DNA of 64,000 bases from Ectobius pallidus (lineage: Eukaryota; Arthropoda; Insecta; Blattodea; Ectobiidae): positions 68,527,073 through 68,591,072 of the forward strand of contig CAXKWD010000006.1 in the NCBI GenBank assembly GCA_964059195.1, written 5' to 3'. Each line of letters opens with the position of its first letter. The stretch's first letter is position 1. This document shows positions 35,890-46,335 of the stretch, piece after piece. Under the pieces are notes generated by a model, which was not told where the DNA came from, did not search any database, and was given only the letters and a program-made list of their open reading frames with translations. A program made the position numbers and the translations under genes.

Positions 35890-36262
35890 TGCCCTTTAAT
35901 TACTCTGGTACCGGTCAACCGATTTCGTCCAAAATAAACAGACTTCTTACCATGGACGATATAAATGGGTATACAAAGTTTCATGAAAATCCGATAAAGC
36001 GTACTTGAGTTACTGCGCCTTTTGTTATATAATACCATAAAAGGCACTAAATTGGGCATTATTCCGGTACCGGCCAACCGATTTCGTCAAATATTAATAG
36101 AGTTCTTCCCATGTACATTATAAATGCGTATACCAAGTTTCATTAAAATCCGATAAAGCGTATTTGAGTTATCGCGCGTACAGACACATAGACGGACAGA
36201 AGGACAGACATTTTTTCGTCCCCCACACAACCTCATAAAGTACCATACTGGCACTTAATAAA
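35297..36262 (+). repeat. Dispersed repeat family, copy D
   Basis: Fourth copy of the 301-1630 family. It has the 5' AATAAAATCAGGTAAACTGA, the tRNA-like block at about 35505-35580 (minus strand; B-box-like GGATCAAATCCCGG), both ~160-bp internal repeats (about 35905 and 36063), the ACAGACACATAGACGGACAG tract and the end CTGGCACTTAATAAA. A 25-bp-plus poly(A) run interrupts it at 35862-35886. Confidence 0.75.
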
Positions 36263-36269
36263 CACTCGG

Positions 36270-36815
36270 TCGTCACGACAATTAAAACTTAAAGCCATAT
36301 CACTCGTGCAGTGTGATGTAGAACATAGTCCAGACAATCAAATCATTTCACAGTGAAGGTGATTTTTTAAAGTTAATTGTACAGAAAAATCTTGTACAGA
36401 TTCTCTCTCAGCAAAAGTGTAACTTTTGTAACTGCGTGTAACTTTAGTAACTGTGAACTTTAACATTTTCGTTCTACTATTAAATAGACTTCGAAATTTT
36501 AGGTCATCATAATTTTATGATTTAACCTGAGAAGCTGTGAACATTTATCACATTCAAAAAATTACGGCCCTACAATTTTGGACTTAAGTCTTAAAAGCAC
36601 CAGTAATTTTTAGGACTTATAAACAATCGCAATCCTGAGATGAACTTTATATGTATATATATATATATTTAATTTAGAGAGAGAATTCGTTTGCAACATA
36701 ATCAAAACAGTGTTAAAATCTACAAAACAGTATATGTGGAGATTAATTGGAGTGATAAATTAATTTAGATAGTTTTATTTGTTCATTCTTGTGTCCGACT
36801 TTAGCGTTGTGTATT
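36270..36815. other. Intergenic, no gene recognised
   Basis: Only a short (AT)n run near 36650-36668. Confidence 0.35.
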
Positions 36816-36820
36816 AAATA

Positions 36821-37011
36821 GTTGAATAAAAACACTTTCCTTAATGCACTTTATTTACCCTGGTAAACGTCTGGACGGCCGTTTCGTAGGTGGTGTTCCT
36901 GCATCATCAGTTGGGACTCTGCTGATGATGCAGGAACACCACCTACGAAACGGCCGTCCAGAAGTTTACCAAGGTAAATAAAGTGCGTTAAGGAAAGTGT
37001 TTTTATTCAAC
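36821..37011. mobile_element. 191-bp hairpin MITE
   Basis: Two 90-bp arms (36821-36910 and 36922-37011) are reverse complements with about three mismatches around an 11-bp loop. TA borders both ends (36819-36820 and 37012-37013). The ends read GTTGAATAAAAACACTTTCC. The interior carries ACGAAACGGCCGTCCAG and GATGATGCAGGAACACC. Confidence 0.85.
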
Positions 37012-37065
37012 TAGTTTTATTTAGTTATTTTAGTTACACTAGAGAATATTATAGGAGAAAAATTC

Positions 37066-37139
37066 CTCCGGCACTGGGACCTGAACCCAGGACCTTTGGC
37101 TGTTCGCGCCAATGCTCTACCAACTGAGCTAAGCCGGAG
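37066..37139 (-). tRNA. tRNA-like sequence, cloverleaf intact (probably SINE head)
   Basis: The 74-nt minus-strand sequence folds as a cloverleaf: acceptor CTCCGGC/GCCGGAG fully paired, D stem GCTC/GAGC, anticodon stem TTGGC/GCCAA with loop GCGAACA, and T arm CTGGG/CCCAG with TTCAGGT loop. The nominal anticodon is GAA (Phe), but position 33 is C instead of the near-universal U, and the sequence is unlike ordinary tRNA-Phe. Together with its inverted duplicate this points to a tRNA-derived SINE rather than a functional gene. Confidence 0.45.
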
Positions 37140-37438
37140 TTCAATTCACAGCGCCAGATGGAACTTCTCTCCTATGACTAATTGCACTAATGGTCTACCT
37201 CACAGACAGACAAGTTATGTCATATGCAGTACTGTGAGGCACACTAATTAGTGATTTTTGTGACCGGGCTCCCACTGTTATTGTACAGTTAACATACAAG
37301 ATAGATATGTTAGCTTTATGAACCACAGATTATTGTCTCTGTTGGACATTACATGAGAATATTATAGGAGAAAAATTCCTCCGGCACTGGGACCTGAACC
37401 CAGGACCTTTGGCTGTCCATCTGGCGCTATGAATTGAA

Positions 37439-37512
37439 CTCCGGCTTAGCTCAGTTGGTAGAGCATTGGCGCGAACAGTCAAAGGTCCTGGGTTCAGGTC
37501 CCAGTGCCGGAG
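37439..37512 (+). tRNA. tRNA-like sequence, second copy in opposite orientation
   Basis: Same 74-nt cloverleaf as 37066-37139 with one difference in the anticodon stem (GTCAA instead of GCCAA), which leaves a G-T pair. Followed by GGAATTTTTCTCCT, a short hairpin with a T run that could act as a polymerase III stop. It lies in the plus-strand half of the inverted composite. Confidence 0.45.
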
Positions 37513-37604
37513 GAATTTTTCTCCTATAATATTCTCATGTAATGTCCAACAGAGACAATAATCTGTGGTTCATGAAAGCTTACATATCTATTTAGTTACA
37601 CTAA

Positions 37605-37930
37605 TTTAGTTTGTTTTATACTTTCATAAAAGAATAAGTCTACAGATCAACACACTTTATTTCCAAACTGATCAGGGTTGATATTTTCCGCCTTGAAACA
37701 CTAGTTTGAAATTAACGCAAATATTTGAAGGGATTGCTGATTGAAGTAAAAACATTTACAATTTAATTGTGGTTTGTATTTATGAGAACATAATGCAGAA
37801 AGCCTTTTCGATGCGTGCAGGAATGTTGGATTGGAAATTAATACAGAAAAACTAAGTAGGCCTATATGGTCATGGAACGTCAAAATAAACTAAATCCCGT
37901 GGCGCTACATCCCTGGAGGGACTTGGCCTA
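37605..37930. other. Intergenic, no gene recognised
   Basis: A 60-codon minus-strand ORF at 37701-37883 has no motif. Confidence 0.3.
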
Positions 37931-37934
37931 CCAC

Positions 37935-38155
37935 CCGTCATCTGCGTCATCTACGTCATCTACCGAAGGCAGATGGCCGTTAATGGTGGTTTTCATGACC
38001 GCAGCCGCTACTTCTCTATCAAGTAGCTCCTCAATTTGAATCACGAGGCTGAGTGCACCCCTACCAGACCTCCCTACCTCAGAAAAATCCGAGGAGGTAC
38101 CGGGGATCGAACCCGGGTAGTCAGCGACGTTAACCACAAGACCACGCCGGCGGTC
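37935..38155 (-). repeat. tRNA-derived SINE
   Basis: The minus strand starts with an A-box-like GTGGTCTTGTGGTTAACGTC and a strong B-box GGGTTCGATCCCC 35 nt on, followed by a GC-rich body (GAGGTAGGGAGGTCTGGTAG). (GATGAC)-like repeats (GTCATCTGCGTCATCTACGT on the plus strand) sit at its tail at about 37937-37961. Confidence 0.7.
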
Positions 38156-38159
38156 TACG

Positions 38160-40325
38160 TCAAAATAATGCTCTACAAAATATTAGAATAGCCAGTAAAT
38201 CGTTCGAACAAGTGCAAAAATTCAAATAACTGGGAGCAATAAATTTGCTAGAACGTAAAATGTAGTTAAAACACGATACCATCTAGTCATAAGCCTATAG
38301 CAACTGTTAGATTCTGTAGTTTATATGTGGTCGACTTTTTATTGGCCCTCTTAATGGTTATTATCATAGATCTAATTGCTGGTAGATATTCTGTAAAAAA
38401 ATATGCTGATCCGTTTTATACTAGCACAAGGGGTATACGTTCTACATTAATTATTTCTAATTATTATCAGAAATTAAGTTTATCAATGATTCTTTATTTG
38501 TATTCTAAGCCAGAGCTTTTCATAAGTGTGTTACATGGAAACGTTTACATTATAGGGTCATGGAAACCACATATAACGACCTTGGGAGTCAGCGTACTGA
38601 CTATATGCCCCCACAATCTCTAGGATTGGCGCGCGGGTAATGCAATCATATGATTAATTTTATTTCTATATGTTTAAGTGGAGGGCTTACAATCAAGGAG
38701 GTAGCTGCAAGTATTTAAGCATTTAACTATGTCACTAAATAATTATTTCCTTTCTATAATATCTTTTGTGATGATTTCTCAATCTATTAATAAAAAAAAT
38801 ACAGGGAATAATGCCTAAGAAGAGAGCATGCAGTTATACGTAGATACACTAACAAACCTAAATAATCCTAACGTTTTTTGTTCAAATATAAATTTACGTT
38901 ACTTAGTAGGGTTCATTGGCCTACAGCGTTCTCCCTTCGATAAAACAAGAAATAGTTTGCAATTATACCGTACCCCAAGCATTCTAGATGTAGGTTTAAA
39001 AAATCATTAAAACTATTTCTTGTATTCGTCTGTATGTCACAAAAGAGGATGCTATATAACAACAAAAAAGGGGAAGGAGGAATGAAAAAGAAAGAAACAG
39101 AATGACGAAAGAAGGATAAATAAAATGGAAATGAAAAGAGGAAGGGAACCGAAATCAAGAAAGGGAGTTAAAAGAAAGAGGAAAAGAAATAATAAAGTAT
39201 CCAAGTTACATTAATTACGAACTAAAGTGTAACTCCAAATATGTAGCTAGATTAAATTTAGGAAGGGGCAATGTTTGAATAGAATTCAACCGTAGTTCAT
39301 TATAGTAGAATGTGTTGAGAAGACTAAAGGCTTTATCAGATCTGTAAGGGCGAGATCAGAGTAAAGGTGGGGACACAAGAACGACTTCACACACCCATTT
39401 GCCAGAAGAGAATGGCCAGATGAACTTGCCCTGATGAAGAGGCACGACATTAAGAGATTAATCTTTATTGGGTGATGACTTAATGATATGTCTTGCTCAC
39501 ACCGATATGTAAGATAAACGACCGTTCCAATTAATTAATAACTACTGCACGAGATAGCAATGCAATAATGCAATGAAACTCGTGCAAATATGCAATGCTT
39601 TGTCAACGTACCAAGAGAATGATCTATAGACACTATAATTGATATAACTAATAATTTATTATTTCAATATAAACCTAACTAGACTTCTTATTATTCCGTA
39701 AGAGATTTTCATAACTTCAACCATGTCTGCAGAATTATTTATTATATACTTTTTATTATGTATGTATATAACCTATATGTATATATTGTAATTTACACAA
39801 TCTGAACTGTAATTGGTATTTATTCCAGTAGTTGGCAGAATAAATAAATAAATAAGTAAATAAATATAGGACATTAAATTAAGAAGATTCTACGAATGAG
39901 CCCAGAAAACAATATAGCAATATACGCAAAAAGACAGAACACTCTTGAGGGTGCAATAGATAATATTTTTTTATGGAATTACTTTTAGGGAGTTAACCTG
40001 TTAAAATATCGTTTAGTTCGACAGACTTCTTTTATAAAACAGAACGTAAAGGAAGAACTGAATTAATATCTCTATTTACATTTACACATCAAAGATTTTC
40101 CGCACCGTTTTTCCAGATGTTCTTATTGAAGATATTATAATTTAATTCCTATATTCTCCACCTCAAAACTTTGTTTCTTACATTACCTTTCTATTGATCC
40201 ATCAAAATAATCGAACGAAAATAATAGGAATGTGCTCGGAGTGATGTGCACCCGAATGAATACAAAGTTTCAACACAGAATTCTAGAAGGCGTTTTTTTT
40301 ATATATTTTTGTTAGTTTTATTTTT
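38160..40325. other. Intergenic, no gene recognised
   Basis: Contains a purine-rich tract at 39055-39190 and, at about 39836-39868, CAGAATAAATAAATAAATAA, which looks like a LINE 3' tail without identifiable coding sequence upstream. ORFs at 38327-38623 and 38828-39010 have no motif. Confidence 0.3.
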
Positions 40326-40332
40326 TTATTTA

Positions 40333-40993
40333 AAGTAAGTAGGCCTACCATTTAAATATTTTGCCGAGTTCCATTCGCAATTTTGATCATGCGCGACCAC
40401 TTCCTCAATTCATTAGGAAGCCAGTCGCAGGTATGAGCGATCGTCAATTTGTGTTTTCCTATTGTTAAAGCGTTTCGAAATGTTCAAAACATTCGAAAGA
40501 CCCGCTGTCTGTGAAGTCAGATCAGTCATTCGTTTTTTTGAATGCGAGAAATGTTACGCCAGCAAACATTCATCTCCAATTGTGTGAGGTTTATGGAGAG
40601 GGAATAACGTGTGATGGAATGGTGAGGTAGTGGGTTAGACAGTTTAATGAAGGTCGTGAAAATGTGCATAGAGCCGCGGAGCGGCCGATCGTTCGTGATC
40701 CCGGATGTTTTGGAGAAAGCTGTGGAAGAAAACATATGTTTCTTCATCTGAAGGAATTCCTTGGTGGAAAATATTTCAACGACGATGATGATGTGCAATA
40801 AGAAGAGCAAACTTGACTTTCATTACAGGCGGCATCAGTCTTTGACGAAGGCATATAAAAACTGGTTTCTCGTTACGACGAATGCCTGAATAACGGCGGT
40901 GACTGTGTGGAGAAGTAATATAAGGTGTAAGGTAATTAATGAGGATAAAGTATTTGGAATTTTTTTTTTATTGATCGGTAGGCCTACTTATTT
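40333..40993 (+). mobile_element. Mariner deletion derivative
   Basis: 17-bp inverted ends AAGTAAGTAGGCCTACC (left) and AAATAAGTAGGCCTACC (right, reverse strand) are bordered by TA (40331-40332 and 40994-40995). The interior encodes only the first and last parts of a mariner transposase, so the 661-bp element arose by internal deletion of a copy that would be about 1.3 kb if complete. It must depend on a transposase made elsewhere. Confidence 0.8.
40430..40920 (+). pseudogene. Mariner transposase, internally deleted
   Basis: The N-terminal helix-turn-helix region reads LNARNVTPANIHLQLCEVYG, then a WVRQFNEGRENVH block after one in-frame stop. At about 40735 it jumps directly to the C-terminal end FLHLKEFLGGKYFNDDDDV, QAASVFDEGI and LVSRYDECLNNGGDCVEK. 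The whole catalytic DD(34)D core between the two is absent. At least four in-frame stops are also present. This family is often misannotated as SETMAR-like in insect genomes. Confidence 0.85.
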
Positions 40994-41063
40994 TAAAAAC
41001 ACGCCTCGTAGATGTTGTAATGACCTCACACTCCGTGAAGCAAGTAGATAAGCTTACTAAAAC

Positions 41064-41065
<2 letters not shown>

Positions 41066-41112
<47 letters not shown>
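41066..41112. repeat. (TA)n microsatellite
   Basis: About 22 uninterrupted TA units. Confidence 0.95.
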
Positions 41113-41114
<2 letters not shown>

Positions 41115-41116
<2 letters not shown>

Positions 41117-42195
41117 CTGAACTCGACATTTTGTGAATATTATTAATAGCAAAATCGGTTATGATGTAATAAAACGCGACTTGTGAAGGGAGTGTTATAC
41201 GGATTGTAAATTTAAGGGTATGAATGCTGGTGGTACAAATTTTATACTTTTTTGTTTTCTATAAATTGGCTTACATCCAAAATGCATCTATATGAGTTCA
41301 GTGACTTCCCCTAAGGGTAGAAGCTTTACGCCTGGAAGCTTAACCCTTTACTGTCATTTTGGAAATATGTGAGTTATAATTTTCATGTGCACTTTGACTA
41401 AATATTTTTAATCAAACATTTATTTTGAAAGCAAGACCTATTGTTTTCAATAAAGGGAAAGTTTTCAGAACAGAAAAAATATATTCATATTCTTGAAACA
41501 TTAATTCCTGGTTGAAAACGGAAGAAATGAAACAAAGCAAACCCTTAATAATAATTAGGCCTATACAATACAAATAAGACAACAAACTGTCTAGATTTAA
41601 GGTCAGGTTCGTAGGCACGTTCAGGCTCGTCCAACCCTTCATTCCAGCCTCCAATTAAAATATAATGAATATATTGATTAGTCAGCATCACAATTTCAGA
41701 AACCAGTTGTGCAAAAGATGGAATCTGTTTTGCAATTCATTATTTGAGATAGGCCTATCAGATCCATGCTCTCAGAACTAATTGTATTCAGAAAACTTCG
41801 CCATATAATATATTAGATATTACCTAATAGTGAAAAAAGTGGGACGAGTTAACACAAGAAGATAACATTCCCACCAATAAGCACCCATCAAGAAGAAACG
41901 TGAAAAATATATTAAGAGTGTATGCCTATGTTTTCTACCGCGTACTGTGTTATTGCAAGATTAAAGCTCTTATTGGAGCAATCTTATGAGTCTATCGAGT
42001 CAGGATTCCAGTATTAGAGTTAATGTACCTGGCGGCAGACTTCTACCACACAGGTGTGCAAAAATTGGTGCCATGATAAGAAAAATGTTTCAATTCCGGT
42101 GGCGAATGTATTGAAAAATAGCTGAATACTGGCTGTGTTTGTTGCAATAAATATTTCCTTGAAATTGTGTTCTGTTTCTGTAGACGGCCCCAGGG
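41115..42195. other. Intergenic, no gene recognised
   Basis: ORFs at 41412-41654 and 42020-42253 (minus strand) have no motif. The right part may belong to the LINE tail that follows. Confidence 0.3.
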
Positions 42196-42204
42196 AAACA
42201 TAAT

Positions 42205-42570
42205 TTGTGGACGCGCCTCGTACATTGGCTAAGCCTCTCGGGAAAATGTTCATTAATGAGGGTCTATTGCAAAGACGGCGATATTGTGTGCCTACCTATT
42301 GTAAGGCTACGAGAAACTACGATACTATCCGTCGAGGACAGTGTAGTAAGGACACAAAAATAATTGGAATAAAAATGTTCAATAAGTTGCCATTGCAAAA
42401 ACTGTTTCTGTAAAAAATTAAGAATGTGCTTAAATGGTTGAAGAACAAGTCATTTTATTCATTTCGTGAGTTCGTGGAAAACAAATTTTGTGGCCTGGTA
42501 TTTTAACTTTTAACGTATATTAATGTCTGTGGCATTGCCAATTGTTTGAATCAACTGAAAAGTAGAATAA

Positions 42571-42635
<65 letters not shown>
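42205..42635 (+). pseudogene. LINE 3' end with (ATT)n tail
   Basis: The plus-strand ORF 42207-42413 reads RRRYCVPTYCKATRNYDTIR, then GIKMFNKLPLQ. After a stop in the same region IKNVLKWLKNKSFYSFREFV is readable. GI.(L/M)FN.LP followed by (F/L)K..LK..L....FYS..E(F/Y) is the standard C terminus of many insect non-LTR polymerases (CR1/Jockey-like). The sequence ends in AGTAGAATAA followed by about 21 ATT units (42571-42635), which act as its simple-sequence tail. The polymerase domain proper is missing. Confidence 0.65.
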
Positions 42636-42639
42636 CGTT

Positions 42640-44876
42640 CTTACTATTCATAAGTAGTGCTGTAAAAAGTGCGGGAAGTTAAGTTGTCGGCACTAGTTCC
42701 TGGAAATTCGATTTACTCTATGATAGCATGAACGGGAAATGAATGAAAAATCACAAACGTATAAAAATTTGTATAAATTTTTATCTTCATCCAGACGATT
42801 CTATTTACCTAAACATGAGAAGCTCATTTCATAAGTACATTACAATCACAATCTCATAACATATCAAAACATCTCAATTATTACAACTAGAGAATGACAT
42901 TATAGTAGAATGTTGGGAATGAATGAGTAGATTAACAAATTTTACTTCAAGGGTTTACTTGATGTGCATGCTTCGAACATGGCTACTGTATTTAGAGCTA
43001 TATAATCCTCAGAATCTGAGTTTCAAAGCGATGCCTAATTCCTCGTAACCAAAACATCCAGTCTCTCTGCATTGAATACATCCACGAACACAACGAGACG
43101 GCTTAAGGTCCAGAGACTGTCAGTACCAGGAGCAAGAGACGTTTGCAAATACAGTTCTCTGCCTTCTACTCGATTCAAAGGCTCCATCACGCCACTTCAT
43201 CAGCATTAATGCCAATTCAGTCCCTAGTTACAGCCACATCACAATGAACTTGTAATTACACATATGAATAAGAATTATTAAATCTCGGCACGTGAAAGTG
43301 TTACGCATTTTTTAGAAGGATGGAAATAAACTAAGTAATAGTAGCACATTATTGCATTAGTGCTTAAAATATCCATTGTAAGCAACTCTGGTTCCGATTA
43401 CATGGCAAACACGGTTTTAGTTGTGAATACTTGAATGTTAGCCTATGCTTACTTGATAATATTCAGTTTGATAAAAAGTATTAAAATTCATTATACCTTT
43501 TTAAAAATTAGAAACTTCTCACAGTGGTCGCAAAAATCGTCATATTTAGTTCAAAAGCACTGTGGCATCTATTGCTTATGTTGGCAGCCGTGGACCAGAA
43601 AATCAATAACCTATGTTTGCGCATGTGCATGTGAATGTGCGACGGTAGGTAACCTGTCCCTCATTATTCACTACGTTCAGTTAGCTTTAGATATCGCAGA
43701 TATGACACATTGTATATAGGCCTAATTTGCTGACCTCTAGGTCTTTTCTCTCTTTAGTGGTCCTTCACGATCCCTAAAAGGTGAAACCGAGCATGGTGCA
43801 ACTAAAGTACAACTTTACCGGGGTTAACTGATAAATTTATAGTGTTATTCTGAATACGAGGTTGGTGCACTCGGGCAGGTCTCTTTTCATGCAACGGGCC
43901 ACAAATAATATATATATATATATATAAAATTAAAATTATCTAAAGTTCTTTTTGAATTAAAGGCATTATAACAGTAATTTATTTTAGTGGTTATGGTAAT
44001 TACGTCAATTACGTAAAACAGTTCTGCGAGGTAAGTATCCAGCCTTTATAAAACATTCTATGCTGATCAGTCTTTCAAATATTATACACTTCTGTATGTG
44101 ATTAGGCCTACTGTGAAATTGTCAACACGATTCAGCACGATACACAAATAAATTCTGTTTATCATCACTTTATCTCTGTATCATCAAGTTATCAACATGA
44201 ATTTCATACAAGTTGCCTTACGGATTGAAACAACAAAACACAAAAATCGAATAAATCTAAAAGCTAAACGAATCGAGAGAGGACGAAGCATGTAGACTGG
44301 GATAAGGTTAGGTATCACAAGCTCGTAATTACTGGATATTCAATTATACGCCTATAATGTTACTGGCAGACATCGGTGTGTTGCCTGTTAAAATTTAGAG
44401 CTTGTTAGTTTGTCATTATGGTACAACGAGCAAGGGAGGATCGATGGTTTGGATGTTCGTGGACTAAGCTTATTAGAGGTGTGTGTGTGTGTGTGGATGG
44501 GGCGATGCTGGTAGTATAGTAGTGGCAGCACTCTTTTTTCCCTGCAAATGTTGTAACAGTAAATCCTCACAACCGCCATACACGTTATGATTATCCCTTT
44601 TAGTTATCTGACCACGCAGTTCAAAACACAACACGTGCACGTCTCATTCAATTTACCGATATGGTTCCACTCTGCTACATAATCCTATTTCTAAGTTTCA
44701 AATCGAGAGTTATCTCTTGTTCTAACTCCGGATAATAGAATAGGCATTACACCAGTGTAGTAAGATAATATATTACTGAATTGCTGCAATGCTGGTGAAC
44801 AGAATCAGAACGAAAAATTATATGGGTGGCTTGTAAATAGTAGTCTAATAAACCTAAAAATAGTTTAATATTTTTA

Positions 44877-44907
<31 letters not shown>

Positions 44908-45255
44908 AATCGTCTGACTAGTGAAAGTAGAATGACCAGGAACACTTTGTTCTGAGCCATTTCCGAATTCCTTTTATATATTCTCAAAGGAGTATAATGC
45001 AATGATGAACATGATGAAAAGGCTCTAGTTGAAAAGCTTCTCTATGAAATTTGAATAATGCAAGCAATGGAGTCACTATGTACAAAGCTCTGTTCTTGAC
45101 AGTTCAATATCAGGGGGTGTGGGGGTGAGACATTTTCTCTAGAGGAAATGGGATTCTGCATAGGTCGACTGGTGGGTTGCTAATCTAAAAGATCTAAGCA
45201 GCAAGGATGGACTTTGGAATCCGACAGAAGATCTTTTTAGTTTTACTTTCGCGGA
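42640..45255. other. Long gene-free stretch
   Basis: No recognisable gene. It contains (AT)n runs at about 43907-43925 and 44880-44907 and a short (GT)n at 44480-44495. ORFs at 43435-43719 and 44388-44579 have no motif. Confidence 0.3.
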
Positions 45256-45260
45256 AGGCA

Positions 45261-45270
45261 AGAGAGAGAC

Positions 45271-45317
<47 letters not shown>

Positions 45318-45368
45318 AAGAGAGAGAAAGAGAGAAAGAGGAGAGGAGAGGAGAGGGAGAGAGAAAGA
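45261..45368 (+). repeat. (GA)n microsatellite and purine tract
   Basis: About 18 GA units degrading into AGAGAAAG and GAGGAGAGGAG. Several overlapping Ser/Leu or Glu/Arg-rich ORFs are artefacts of it. Confidence 0.9.
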
Positions 45369-45369
45369 G

Positions 45370-46308
45370 CAAATCTGACAAGGAAAGCATTGTCTGCAGT
45401 TTCTATGCAACATGCACATGCCATTATGTAGCAGTGCTAGAATGGAATTCAACTTGTACGCCTTCCTACCTAGGATTAAGGAAACAAAGATTTCCCTACA
45501 TATAAGGGATGACCGAAGTGTTGAGAGTGGTTTTATAAACTCCTTGTCCTAGAAACTTGAAAGTTTGCACGCATAACTAAAATGTAATCCGAATGAAGGG
45601 TTTAAAAATGGTTTTTAATATCTTAATTTATTTTTTATAAATTAATTAGTTTGATTAATTTTTAAAATAAAAATTAAAACTATTTACGTCTTTATTTACT
45701 TATTTATTTACAGCCCACTGGTGTAGTTAAGCCTTAAGGCCTTCTCTTCTACTAACTGGAGGGAGACAAAACTGATTTTGTTTTGTGAGATTCTTTCATG
45801 TCAACTTTACAAAGTTATTGTAAGATTTGTTTATATTGTTTGTACTTGTCAGTTTTAAAAAAAAATTTACCAAGAAAATGAAAAGTTTAAAAAAGTAACC
45901 TATGATTGTATTGAATATTAAAAAAAACTTAGGCTTGTTCAGAAAATCTCAGTAATTTCATTAAACACATTTTAAAGTACATTGTGAAAACTCCTACAGC
46001 TGTATCCCTATTATTGTGGCAGAAAACAGATTTTTCATGTGGCAAAATAACATGCCAGTTAAACTGAGAAAACAGGCCATTCAAGCTTGCATGCACTTGC
46101 ACTTGGAAACACACTGAGGTTAAAAATGGTGTCAGCAGCAACGATTTATTGCGTCAAAACGGCATAAAATTTACTTTAGGGTTGGCTTGATTTTTATAGT
46201 AAAATAAAAAATCTTATTTTTTTTACAAAATGGCTAAAGGAACACTTCTGTCACCTTTAAACTGCGTAATTATTGTATGGAAGTATGTTTTGAAACCCGC
46301 TGTAGCCT
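45370..46308. other. Gene-free stretch 5' of the CR1-like LINE
   Basis: No ORF with motifs. Part of it may be the 5' UTR of the LINE, but no boundary is visible. Confidence 0.3.
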
Positions 46309-46335
46309 ATGTACAGGTTTCAAAAGTCATTCAAG

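Larger units (their letters stand above)
37029..37603. mobile_element. Inverted tRNA-like composite with 13-bp flanking duplication
   Basis: TTTAGTTACACTA occurs at 37029-37041 and 37591-37603. Between them lie a minus-strand tRNA-like unit (about 37042-37160), a unique-looking spacer, a truncated minus-strand copy (about 37298-37413) and a full plus-strand copy (from about 37414). The segments 37298-37413 and 37477-37590 form inverted arms of about 115 bp. A flanking duplication of this length is typical of retroposition by LINE machinery, so the whole composite appears to have inserted as one unit. Confidence 0.7.

Noticed and set aside
37066..37512. Functional tRNA-Phe gene pair
   Set aside because: The cloverleaf is complete, but C33 and the unusual body, plus its place in an inverted retroposed composite, favour SINE heads.
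45139..45452. Several Ser/Leu-rich and Glu/Arg-rich ORFs
   Set aside because: All derive from the (GA)n tract read in different frames.
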